Position numbers and translations under genes: made by a program. A stretch of 64,000 nucleotides of DNA from Rheinheimera salexigens (GTDB lineage Bacteria > Pseudomonadota > Gammaproteobacteria > Enterobacterales > Alteromonadaceae), in the NCBI RefSeq assembly GCF_001752395.1, contig NZ_MKEK01000001.1, positions 433,466 through 497,465 on the forward strand. The letters are read 5' to 3'. The first letter of the stretch is position 1; each line of letters begins with the position of its first letter. The notes beneath the pieces were generated by a model. That model ran no database searches, was not told where the DNA came from, and saw only the letters and a list, made by a program, of their open reading frames with translations. Below, piece by piece: positions 23,690-30,953 of this stretch.

Positions 23690-24676
23690 ATGACGGCTCT
23701 AATCAGGGTAGGTATAGCGGGTTATGGTAATTTAGGTCGCGGTGTTGAAGCTGCTATACAGCAAAATTCTGATATGCAATTGGTGGCCGTGTTTAGTCGG
23801 CGCGAACCTACCAGCGTAACTCTACTCAATGCCGAAGTGCCAGTCTACGCAATGGCTGAGGTTGAGCAGCATCAGGCTAATATTGATGTGATGATTCTGT
23901 GTGGTGGCTCTAAAACCGATTTACCCGAACAGGGGCCGTATTTAGCCCAGTTTTTTAATACCGTAGATAGCTTTGATACCCACGCAAAAGTAAATGAATA
24001 CCATGCTGCGTTAGATACACCGGCCAAAAAAACTGGCCATGTTGCGCTATTGTCGGTGGGTTGGGACCCAGGTTTGTTTTCGTTAAACCGTTTGTTTGGT
24101 GAAGCTATTTTACCCCAAGGCGAAACTTATACCTTTTGGGGCAAGGGGCTAAGTCAAGGTCATTCCGATGCCGTGCGTCGGGTAGCCGGGGTTAAAAAGG
24201 CCGTGCAATATACCCTGCCAAATGCTGATGCTATAGCTAGAGTACGCAATGGCGAGCAACCAGTATTAAGCACGCGGGAAAAGCATAATCGTGAATGTTA
24301 TGTGGTGCTAAGCCAAGGCGCAGATGCCGAGACTGTGTGTAATAGCATAGTGACTATGCCTGATTACTTTGCTGATTTTGATACCGTGGTTAACTTTATT
24401 GATGAAACTACTTTTGATAAAGAGCATAACAATATGCCGCACGGCGGTTTTGTTATTCGCAGTGGGGTTAGCGGCACAAGCAGTAAACAAACTATTGAGT
24501 ACTCACTTAAGCTAGACAGTAACCCAGAATTTACCGCCAGTGTGTTAGTAGCTTATGCTCGAGCAGTACACCGTTTGGCTTGTGCGGGAGAAGTTGGCGC
24601 GAAAACCGTGTTTGATATCGCGCCAGGTTTATTGTCACCGAAAAGCCCCGCGCAACTGCGTAAAGAACTGCTTTAA
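23690..24676 (+). CDS. ddh: meso-diaminopimelate D-dehydrogenase
   Basis: A 328-residue NADPH enzyme. Rossmann fingerprint: RVGIAGYGNLGRGVE. Family blocks include FSRREP, MILCGGSKTDLPEQGPYLAQFFNTVDSFDTHAK, LSVGWDPGLFSLNRL, FWGKGLSQGHSDAVRRVAGV, and MPHGGFVIRSG. It makes meso-DAP from tetrahydrodipicolinate in one step (EC 1.4.1.16), bypassing the four succinylase steps. Most gammaproteobacteria use only the succinylase route, so this may be a second, acquired path for lysine and peptidoglycan. It could also work in D-amino-acid catabolism. No other lysine gene is beside it. Confidence 0.93.
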   Translation: MTALIRVGIAGYGNLGRGVEAAIQQNSDMQLVAVFSRREPTSVTLLNAEVPVYAMAEVEQHQANIDVMILCGGSKTDLPEQGPYLAQFFNTVDSFDTHAKVNEYHAALDTPAKKTGHVALLSVGWDPGLFSLNRLFGEAILPQGETYTFWGKGLSQGHSDAVRRVAGVKKAVQYTLPNADAIARVRNGEQPVLSTREKHNRECYVVLSQGADAETVCNSIVTMPDYFADFDTVVNFIDETTFDKEHNNMPHGGFVIRSGVSGTSSKQTIEYSLKLDSNPEFTASVLVAYARAVHRLACAGEVGAKTVFDIAPGLLSPKSPAQLRKELL

Positions 24677-24838
24677 GCATTACGGCGTATATAATAGAAC
24701 TCATATATTAAAACTGTGGTCTTTAATGTTGGAGAAAAGACAATTCAAGGGCCACTTTTAAACGTAAATGGATGTAGCTTAACCTAGCAACAGGCGTTTA
24801 TAAGTGGTGATTCTGTATTTTTAGTGAGAAAAAACACC

Positions 24839-25405
24839 ATGCATTACCTGCTAGTCGCCGATATTTTTGGCAGAACCAAAGCGTTAGAGAATATCGCAGC
24901 AGAGCTCACTACAATTACTACAACCTCTGTAACGACTGTCGACATTATCGACCCTTATCAAGCACAAATGTTAGACTTTAATAATGAAGCAGACGCTTAT
25001 GCTTACTTTACGACAGAAGTAGGGCTAGCTGCTTACACTGAGCAATTACTTCAGCGCTTGTTAATGCAAACCACCCCTGTAACTTTAATCGGCTTTAGTG
25101 TTGGCGCTGCGGCTGTATGGCAGCTTTCTAGCCATAAACAGTTAACTAAGGTAGTGGCGGCAACCTGCTTTTATGGCTCGCAAATACGCTATCACTTAGA
25201 TATCCAGCCGGCATTTCCGCTGCAATTGATCTTCCCAGCCCAAGAGCCTCACTTTTCTGTGTCCGAGCTTATTCGTCAGCTCGCAGGCCGAGCTAATGTT
25301 AGCATCCAGCAGGTAAAATATTTACATGGCTTTATGAATAGACACTCAGACAACTATGATGCTGCAAGCTGTCGCTCTTTTATCAAAGAATTATCGAATG
25401 AATAA
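24839..25405 (+). CDS. alpha/beta hydrolase-fold protein
   Basis: A 188-residue small alpha/beta hydrolase. The nucleophile elbow is IGFSVGAAA with Ser87; the family acid and base (DIQPAFPLQLIFPAQEPHF region, and the HGFMNRHSD near the end) follow. The pattern is close to dienelactone-hydrolase-like and YbgI/serine-hydrolase proteins that are shorter than usual. The substrate is unknown. ATG 24839 is chosen; an in-frame GTG at 24824 would add five residues. A terminator follows at 25484. Confidence 0.7.
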   Translation: MHYLLVADIFGRTKALENIAAELTTITTTSVTTVDIIDPYQAQMLDFNNEADAYAYFTTEVGLAAYTEQLLQRLLMQTTPVTLIGFSVGAAAVWQLSSHKQLTKVVAATCFYGSQIRYHLDIQPAFPLQLIFPAQEPHFSVSELIRQLAGRANVSIQQVKYLHGFMNRHSDNYDAASCRSFIKELSNE

Positions 25406-25483
25406 TTTACTAGCGTTGTAAGGAAAGATATTAGCGCTTATCTCAAACAATTTTTTAGGTTACTTATTAGACTTAGCTATAAA

Positions 25484-25513
25484 TAAAAAAACCTCTGCAA
25501 TGCAGAGGTTTTT
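25484..25513. terminator. bidirectional terminator
   Basis: AAAAAAACCTCTGCA pairs with TGCAGAGGTTTTT, an almost perfect palindrome with A-run and T-run on either side. It serves both the hydrolase (plus strand) and the TonB receptor (minus strand, stop at 25530). Confidence 0.92.
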
Positions 25514-25529
25514 AGCTGTAACGAATAGT

Positions 25530-27608
25530 TTAGAAGCCGTAGCTTACGCCAATCTCGAATGAACGCTCTGGGCCAACATAGATACCTTGACGCAGACCTG
25601 TAATGTAGCGTTTGTCTGTGAGGTTTTTCACCGCGCCAAATATGCGTACATTGTCTGCTAGGTGATATTGTGCGGTGAAATCTAACACGGTATAAGCAGG
25701 CATTAACCCTCCCCAGATACCGCCAGCGGCGTCGGTTGGTATATCGACCGTGTTGCTGGCATCGCCATACTGCTCACCGCGGTGATGTGCTGATAAAGCC
25801 GCGCTTAATTGCTCTTGCTGATAGTTCAAGGCCAGATTGGCAATAAATTTTGGCGCATATGGCAAGCGATTGCCTGCGTTATCACCACTGGTAAATTCTG
25901 AAGTAGGTACCCAAGTGGCATTGCTGTCGATACTAAAACCGCCACCCAGCTGATAACCCAGCATAACTTCTAGACCATGATGTTCGGTTTTACCGCCATT
26001 AGATTGCGATAAATTAGGGTTACTGTTGCCAGTAACGACCTGATTGCTAAAATCCATTAAAAAAGCAGCTATTTCATAGTTAACAGCACCTTGTTTGCCA
26101 CGTAAGCCCAACTCATAGTTAGTTGAACGTTCGCCATCTAGGTTCTGATCGGTCAGGCCATCGAGCGCCACACCGTTTGAAGCCGGTGAAAATGCGCGGT
26201 ACACGCCACCATACAACTGCGCTGACTGGCTTAAGTTATAGGTTACGCCGACACCTGGTAGATATTCGGTATTGCTGGTTTTGGCGGTGGCATTATCATC
26301 GGTTAAATCTACCCGCTGTTGCTGGTAAGATTCAATGCGTAAACCTGGCGTCACGGCAAAACGATCATTCAGTTCAATCCGGCTTTGGGCATAACCGGCC
26401 ACGCTGTCGGCTGAGTCAATTCTATGTCGATCATTGAGCCCAGTGCGATCAGCACTACGTACGGCTCTAATTCTGGTGTCGTTGGCTTCTTCTTGCATCA
26501 GGCGCAAACCAAACTCGCTGCTGCTCACTAGGCCGAAAAGGTTATGATCAATACTTAATCGAGTTTCTAGTCCTAGGCGGTCAAACGAGCGATTATTACC
26601 AGTTAATGCATCGGTATAAACCCAGCGCCCGGCTGCGTCTGATGCCGCTGTATCGACATTATAGCGCCAATAGTCACGGCTCATTTCGCTCCAATACAGC
26701 ACGGTTTTTAACGTAGCTTGGCTAGATAGCGACCATTCATGGTTAATATCAAAGGCGGTACGGTCAGTAAGAAAATAATCGTCCGGTGCTGGGTTGTAGT
26801 CGGCACCTGCTTGGTAATCGCCTAACAATAACCCACGATAAGAGATATTAGCGTCATTTTCATAGCGAGAGACTTTAATGCCTAGTTTCTGATTGTTACT
26901 GAATATAACCCCGGCTTTGGCCATCAGATCGGTCATTTCATAGTCTTTATCCATATAACCATCGCTGCTGGCATGGGTGGCGACTATGCCGGCAAAAGCA
27001 TCGCCAGAAACCGTTTTACCACCTGCTTCTACACTGACTTCTTGCATATTAAAAGAACCGACGCGGCCGGTTAATTTAACACCATCATCGGGAGTTTTAG
27101 TTTGGTAATTCACTACGCCACCAATGGTAGATGGGCCATAGCGCAATGAGGCAGAGCCTTTTAATACTTCGATTTGTTCTACCCGTTGGATGCGGGGATT
27201 AAAGTAACGATCGTTGCCGACAAATAAACCGGGTGCAACTGGAACACCATCTTCAAGCATTAACGATTTTGACTCGCTAGCAGATAAACCACGGATACCG
27301 AAGTTAGATACAATTGCAGTTTCTTCTTCGCTTTTAATATTGATACCTGGAATACGCCGCAGGATATCTTCTGTAGATAATGGCTGAATGCGTTCAATTT
27401 GCTTGCGGTCTATCACAACGACAGTACCGGTTTGCTCTAACAATACGGGAACAGCGTCGCCAACTATCCGGATCACTTCTAGTGTCGGCATAATCGTTTG
27501 ACGTTTAACACTGTCATCAATAGCGACTGTTTCTTGCTGAGCTAAGGTGTTTAGCGAGATAAGAGCTAGTGTTACGGCTAGCGATGAGCGAGACAATTTA
27601 GTCCGCAT
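25530..27608 (-). CDS. TonB-dependent receptor, iron (FecA-like)
   Basis: A 692-residue outer-membrane receptor. Signal peptide 1-24 (MRTKLSRSSLAVTLALISLNTLAQQ in parts), then a TonB-box region (LEVIRIVGDAVPVLLEQ), a plug domain (RKQIERIQPLSTEDILRRIPGINI; FGIRGLSAS), and a 22-strand barrel ending in ERSFEIGVSYGF with terminal Phe. The FGIRGLS and GSASLRYGPSTIGGVVN blocks match the ferric citrate / siderophore group. A Fur-like site at 27666-27684 supports iron control. ATG 27608 has TTGGAG 7 bases upstream; a longer frame to 27683 is less likely. It lies downstream of the PadR-HAAS pair, across a hairpin at 27781. Confidence 0.93.
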   Translation of the reverse strand: MRTKLSRSSLAVTLALISLNTLAQQETVAIDDSVKRQTIMPTLEVIRIVGDAVPVLLEQTGTVVVIDRKQIERIQPLSTEDILRRIPGINIKSEEETAIVSNFGIRGLSASESKSLMLEDGVPVAPGLFVGNDRYFNPRIQRVEQIEVLKGSASLRYGPSTIGGVVNYQTKTPDDGVKLTGRVGSFNMQEVSVEAGGKTVSGDAFAGIVATHASSDGYMDKDYEMTDLMAKAGVIFSNNQKLGIKVSRYENDANISYRGLLLGDYQAGADYNPAPDDYFLTDRTAFDINHEWSLSSQATLKTVLYWSEMSRDYWRYNVDTAASDAAGRWVYTDALTGNNRSFDRLGLETRLSIDHNLFGLVSSSEFGLRLMQEEANDTRIRAVRSADRTGLNDRHRIDSADSVAGYAQSRIELNDRFAVTPGLRIESYQQQRVDLTDDNATAKTSNTEYLPGVGVTYNLSQSAQLYGGVYRAFSPASNGVALDGLTDQNLDGERSTNYELGLRGKQGAVNYEIAAFLMDFSNQVVTGNSNPNLSQSNGGKTEHHGLEVMLGYQLGGGFSIDSNATWVPTSEFTSGDNAGNRLPYAPKFIANLALNYQQEQLSAALSAHHRGEQYGDASNTVDIPTDAAGGIWGGLMPAYTVLDFTAQYHLADNVRIFGAVKNLTDKRYITGLRQGIYVGPERSFEIGVSYGF

Positions 27609-27665
27609 AACAACTCCAAATGTTAGTGATAAAATGACAACGAGCGCAATTAAAACACAGACGCT

Positions 27666-27684
27666 AATGCGAATCAATATCATT
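27666..27684 (-). promoter_or_regulatory. putative Fur box
   Basis: On the minus strand the site reads AATGATATTGATTCGCATT. It differs at two positions from AATGATAATGATTCTCATT, the 19-bp form commonly cited for gammaproteobacterial Fur boxes. It lies 58 bases upstream of the receptor start at 27608, the place where Fur would block RNA polymerase. Confidence 0.6.
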
Positions 27685-27780
27685 ACTGTGTTTTTTTGAT
27701 GTGGTGGGAAATTATATTTTTAAGGGCAATGGAGGTAATGCAAACCTATACTACTAGGCAACTACGAGGACTTAAGTAAA

Positions 27781-27831
27781 CAAACTGACCAGCCAGCAAC
27801 ATGCTGTTAATTGTATTTGTTGGCCAGTTTG
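27781..27831 (-). terminator. hairpin terminator between HAAS gene and TonB receptor
   Basis: CAAACTGACCAGCC (27781) pairs with GGCCAGTTTG (about 27821-27831), with an inner CAGCAACATGCTG hairpin. On the minus strand it is followed by TTTGTTTACTT. It separates the PadR-HAAS transcript from the receptor, which has its own promoter. Confidence 0.5.
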
Positions 27832-27852
27832 AGTGGTTTATTAAGCAAGCGG

Positions 27853-28806
27853 TTAGGTTGTTTTTCGTAACCGGTATAAATCTCGCAGCACTTCCCAAGC
27901 AGGAAATAAAGCAATAATAAGTAGGGTAATCATCGCACTGCGTTCCAGCCTCGCCACGCTAATAATACCTTGCCACTGCTCAGTATTAAGCTGCAATATG
28001 GGTGAGATATTGGCTAGAGTTAACGCAATAGCCACCAACAATGCGTTTAAACACACATTCGCTTTTAGCATTGGTCGGCTCCATAGCCGCTGGCGCAGTT
28101 GCCATAAAGAAAATAGCACACCGGCAATAATAACTGGGCTACTCAGTTGCAGTATCCATAAAGCCTGGGTACTTAGTATGATGTTGCCAGAAGCAATTTT
28201 CTCTACTGACGCAAAAAGTGGAAACCAAACAATAACCAGTAGAAAAACATAAGAGGCTAAATCGGTAAAAATGGTTTGCAGTGAAATATGCTGCCAGCTA
28301 GCGCCCACTGCAGGTAGGTTTTCTGGTTGCCAATCGTTCGCCCTGTCGATTTGCTTTTCCGAATGCTGCCGTGAAATAAGCCAGTAACTAAGAGTAATTG
28401 CTGTAAAGGCAAAACAGGCTTTTTCGACAAAACCACTGGCTAAACCATGTAAATAACCAAACAGACCAATATGGTCGAAACTTAACCAAACGGTGGTCAT
28501 TTTGAACATTTGGATCACAAACAAGATACCTAACACCATAAATAAAGTGTTTTTAAATACAGGCATGTAAGCAGCATTAATTAAGGGTTGCTGCGGCACA
28601 AACTGCTGCGCTACCGTGCGCGGGTGGCCCAGTGTTTTTAACACGCTAGCAATAGCGCTGTTATTTAATGTGCCTTGCTGTTCTTGTAACGCCTCCAGCT
28701 GGTCCATAATATTGGCGTTTAACTCACGGCCAATTTCATCACGTTTATTTTCCGGTAATTCGCGCTGAACTGCGGCGATATAGCGTTTTACTAATTCCAT
28801 TTTCAT
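27853..28806 (-). CDS. HAAS-domain membrane protein partnered with PadR
   Basis: A 317-residue protein. The N-terminal 80 residues are a HAAS (permease prefix / DUF1700-like) domain: KRYIAAVQRELPENKRDEIGRELNANIMDQL. Six hydrophobic helices follow in about residues 85-310. HAAS proteins are membrane sensors or regulators read together with PadR repressors. ATG 28806 overlaps the PadR stop by four bases (ATGA), so they are translationally coupled. Confidence 0.85.
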   Translation of the reverse strand: MKMELVKRYIAAVQRELPENKRDEIGRELNANIMDQLEALQEQQGTLNNSAIASVLKTLGHPRTVAQQFVPQQPLINAAYMPVFKNTLFMVLGILFVIQMFKMTTVWLSFDHIGLFGYLHGLASGFVEKACFAFTAITLSYWLISRQHSEKQIDRANDWQPENLPAVGASWQHISLQTIFTDLASYVFLLVIVWFPLFASVEKIASGNIILSTQALWILQLSSPVIIAGVLFSLWQLRQRLWSRPMLKANVCLNALLVAIALTLANISPILQLNTEQWQGIISVARLERSAMITLLIIALFPAWEVLRDLYRLRKTT

Positions 28807-29147
28807 GCCCCTTTTATATCTTTAACTAACACCTTAGCTATTGCACCATTCAGGCTCTGCCATTCGTTGGTTAACTGCTCCAGCAGCTCAGCGCCTAATG
28901 CAGATAACTGGTAGTAGCGGCGCTCTCGGCCCTCAGCTGTATGCCAATCACTACTTAATAGCTCTTGATCAGCTAAGCGACGGATCAACGGATATAAGGT
29001 GCCTTCATCAATATCAATACCGTCTTGTTGTAACTGCTTTCTTAACGAATAGCCGTAATGCGGTTGCTTTAGCGATGCCAGCACCGCTAGCACTAAAACG
29101 CCACGGCGCAATTCAAGTCGCATTTTGTCTAATTGAGCTGTCGTCAT
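28803..29147 (-). CDS. PadR-family transcriptional repressor
   Basis: A 114-residue protein. The winged helix is typical: MRLELRRGVLVLAVLASLKQPHYGYSLRKQL, DIDEGTLYPLIRRLADQELL and EGRERRYYQLSALG. PadR repressors respond to small hydrophobic or phenolic compounds or to membrane stress. ATG 29147 has GGAAATT upstream; a longer frame to 29174 would include the operator. A 21-bp palindrome at 29159-29179 overlaps its promoter, so autorepression is likely. First gene of a two-gene operon with the HAAS protein. Confidence 0.92.
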   Translation of the reverse strand: MTTAQLDKMRLELRRGVLVLAVLASLKQPHYGYSLRKQLQQDGIDIDEGTLYPLIRRLADQELLSSDWHTAEGRERRYYQLSALGAELLEQLTNEWQSLNGAIAKVLVKDIKGA

Positions 29148-29158
29148 TAATAATTTCC

Positions 29159-29182
29159 ATACTATGTGCAACACAGTATTAT
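29159..29182 (-). promoter_or_regulatory. PadR-type operator with -10 box
   Basis: The imperfect 21-bp palindrome ATACTATGTGCAACACAGTAT spans 29159-29179; its ATACT / AGTAT arms are the hallmark of PadR-like operators. On the minus strand TATAAT (29177-29182) overlaps its edge, so a bound repressor would cover the -10. The -35 is weak. It sits 12 bases upstream of the padR start. Confidence 0.65.
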
Positions 29183-29394
29183 ACTAGGCGGCGCACAGTA
29201 AGTTGGCAAGTTTTATTTTTTGTGTGCGATTCTCATTTAAAACTGGAATCCAATTCTGGTGCTAGAGTAAATATCAGTGCTGATGTAATTTAAGATTTTT
29301 TGTTATCAATAAGATAAAACTAAAAAGACGTTGTACTAAGTACAATTTCAGCCAACGTGCTCGATATGAAGTTATTATTTTTTAAGGAGTTAAC

Positions 29395-29736
29395 TTGCCA
29401 ATTATCAGTAATAAAACTGCTGAACATTATACTTGGGGCGAGAATTGTGATGGCTGGCACTTGGTGAAATCGAGTAATTTAAGCGTGATTCAAGAACGCG
29501 TTCTACCTGGCTGTTCAGAGTCTCGACATTTTCACGTTAAGGCCGAGCAATTCTTTTTCATATTAGACGGTGTTGCAACGATGGAGTTGGAAGGGGATAT
29601 CTTCACTATAAATAAAAATAGCGGCATTCATATTCCTGCAGGTGCAAAACATCAATTAAGTAATCAACAAACATCCGACTTAGTTTTTACAGTAACATCG
29701 ACCCCGCCCAGCCATGGCGATAGGGTTGAAGTATAG
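29395..29736 (+). CDS. cupin-domain protein, TTG start
   Basis: A 113-residue single cupin. Motif 1 is SESRHFHVKAEQFFFILDG with its His and Glu; motif 2 is GIHIPAGAKHQLSN. The metal-binding His/His/Glu/His set is intact. Such cupins act as sugar isomerases, dioxygenases or sensors, and the substrate cannot be read. The start is TTG 29395, decided by a perfect AAGGAG 5 bases upstream (29384-29389); no ATG lies nearby in frame. Confidence 0.88.
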   Translation: MPIISNKTAEHYTWGENCDGWHLVKSSNLSVIQERVLPGCSESRHFHVKAEQFFFILDGVATMELEGDIFTINKNSGIHIPAGAKHQLSNQQTSDLVFTVTSTPPSHGDRVEV

Positions 29737-29777
29737 GGTTTAGGTATAAGGGAGGCAAAAGCTGGTTTCTCTTTAGC

Positions 29778-30044
29778 CTAACCACAAACAATCTTCTCTT
29801 CACCAAGGTGATATATATTGTTTATTGCCACATAAGCACCAGATACTACGCCCGTTATTGGCACTAATAGTAGCCCACTGATTGAGTAGAATGTATTAGT
29901 GTCATCAAAACCATTAATTATCTTCAAGGTTTTACGATCGCTAGAAATCTCGCATTTATTAACCACTGATAAATCTTTAGTCGGTACCACAACACAGCCA
30001 GCCAATATCAGTAAAGCACAACATATCAAGGTAACTAATTTCAT
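29778..30044 (-). CDS. small lipoprotein
   Basis: An 88-residue protein with a lipoprotein signal peptide (MKLVTLICCALLILAGC, lipid Cys at 17). The mature part has Cys at 31 and 87 and one hydrophobic stretch (ISGLLLVPITGVVSGAYVAI). AAGGATGTTGT precedes ATG 30044 on the minus strand. No family recognised. Confidence 0.65.
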   Translation of the reverse strand: MKLVTLICCALLILAGCVVVPTKDLSVVNKCEISSDRKTLKIINGFDDTNTFYSISGLLLVPITGVVSGAYVAINNIYHLGEEKIVCG

Positions 30045-30127
30045 CCTACAACATCCTTATTTAAGTTGCGGTACAGAATAGTACAGAGCAGGTAATGCAG
30101 CCAAACTGCTGATCAGTGGTTGATGCA

Positions 30128-30343
30128 TTAACTGGCTTGCACCAGTTCCTTTATCTTTACTGCTTTTTCAAAGTGATCAAGTTTATGCGTCATGATCCAC
30201 CACTGAGCAGCTTCCATCAGTAACGCTGGGTCGTCATTTTTATTGGCAAAAAAAGCATAAAACGAAAGACCAACATTAGCCCCCTTAGCAGAAATTTTCT
30301 TATCGCAAACCTGTATGATTTTTCTTTTTAAGCTTTCTCTCAT
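30128..30343 (-). CDS. DUF6500-type small protein
   Basis: A 71-residue soluble protein: RESLKRKIIQVCDKKISAKGANVGLSFYAFFANKNDDPALLMEAAQWWIMTHKLDHFEKAVKIKELV in pieces. It matches my recollection of DUF6500 very closely. It is a short all-helical protein of unknown function, widely found in proteobacteria. Single Cys at 13. Likely monocistronic. Confidence 0.75.
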   Translation of the reverse strand: MRESLKRKIIQVCDKKISAKGANVGLSFYAFFANKNDDPALLMEAAQWWIMTHKLDHFEKAVKIKELVQAS

Positions 30344-30433
30344 TGAATCAATGCACCGATTTTATAAGTTATTGTATTATTAATGCTCGCAGTAAAGACT
30401 GAAACCAGCAAGTTAAGTTTGCGTCACTTAGCC

Positions 30434-30826
30434 TTATTCAACCGTCATAAGGCTTTGTAGGATGCAGCAGTCTTGAATTTGTTCACTGCTGCAAGAGGTG
30501 ACTAATGAATTAAGGGTTCGCTCTAGTTGGTTGAGTTCTTGCTGCATTTGTCTAACCCTTTGCAGTTGCTCGGCAATGATAAAGTCTACCGTGGCACAGG
30601 ATGCCTCGGGATTTTGCTGTACTTGTACTAACTGCTTTATATCTTGAATAGGAATATTCAGCTCGCGGCAGCGCCTGATAAATATCAACATTTCTGCATC
30701 ACGCGCTCGGTAATAGCGATAACCATTTTCGCCACGAGAAGGCGGGGTTAACAAGCCGATACTCTCATAATAACGAATGGTTTTGGCCGGAACTTTAGTT
30801 GCTTGCGCGAGTTGACTGATTTTCAT
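30434..30826 (-). CDS. MerR-family metal-responsive activator (divalent-metal class)
   Basis: A 130-residue MerR protein. N-terminal winged helix ISQLAQATKVPAKTIRYYESIGLLTPP, then the wing GYRYYR and a dimer coil. Metal-site residues line up with CueR numbering: Cys112 and Cys120 are kept. Position 77 is Cys, not the Ser found in Cu(I)/Au(I) sensors. Cys77 marks the Zn/Cd/Pb/Co (ZntR/CadR/PbrR) class. An extra Cys121 is present. The ribosome site GGAAGG (6 bases before ATG 30826) lies inside the divergent promoter, so expression of regulator and target are physically linked. Confidence 0.9.
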   Translation of the reverse strand: MKISQLAQATKVPAKTIRYYESIGLLTPPSRGENGYRYYRARDAEMLIFIRRCRELNIPIQDIKQLVQVQQNPEASCATVDFIIAEQLQRVRQMQQELNQLERTLNSLVTSCSSEQIQDCCILQSLMTVE

Positions 30827-30827
30827 C

Positions 30828-30858
30828 TTGACCTTCCAGCTACTGTAACCTTTAGGCT
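30828..30858 (+). promoter_or_regulatory. MerR-type promoter with 19-bp spacer
   Basis: The -35 TTGACC (30828-30833) and -10 TAGGCT (30853-30858) are separated by 19 bases, the long spacer that MerR activators untwist. The spacer TTCCAGCTACTGTAACCTT carries an imperfect dyad around ACCTTCCAG and CTGTAACCT. It reads toward the TonB receptor at 30954 and overlaps the merR ribosome site on the other strand. Confidence 0.7.
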
Positions 30859-30953
30859 GCAATTTATCATAACGTGATGAGGTTAAATACTCATTGCTAT
30901 TAGAACTAGTTGAATTTAGTTAAATAAGGTTTTTTGCATGTTAAGGCCAGCCA

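Noticed and set aside
26123..26437. Plus-strand frame inside the iron receptor gene
   Set aside because: Antisense shadow of the receptor barrel, with no ribosome site or domain.
28841..29293. 150-residue plus-strand frame opposite the PadR gene
   Set aside because: It is the complement of a well-supported PadR gene and its operator.
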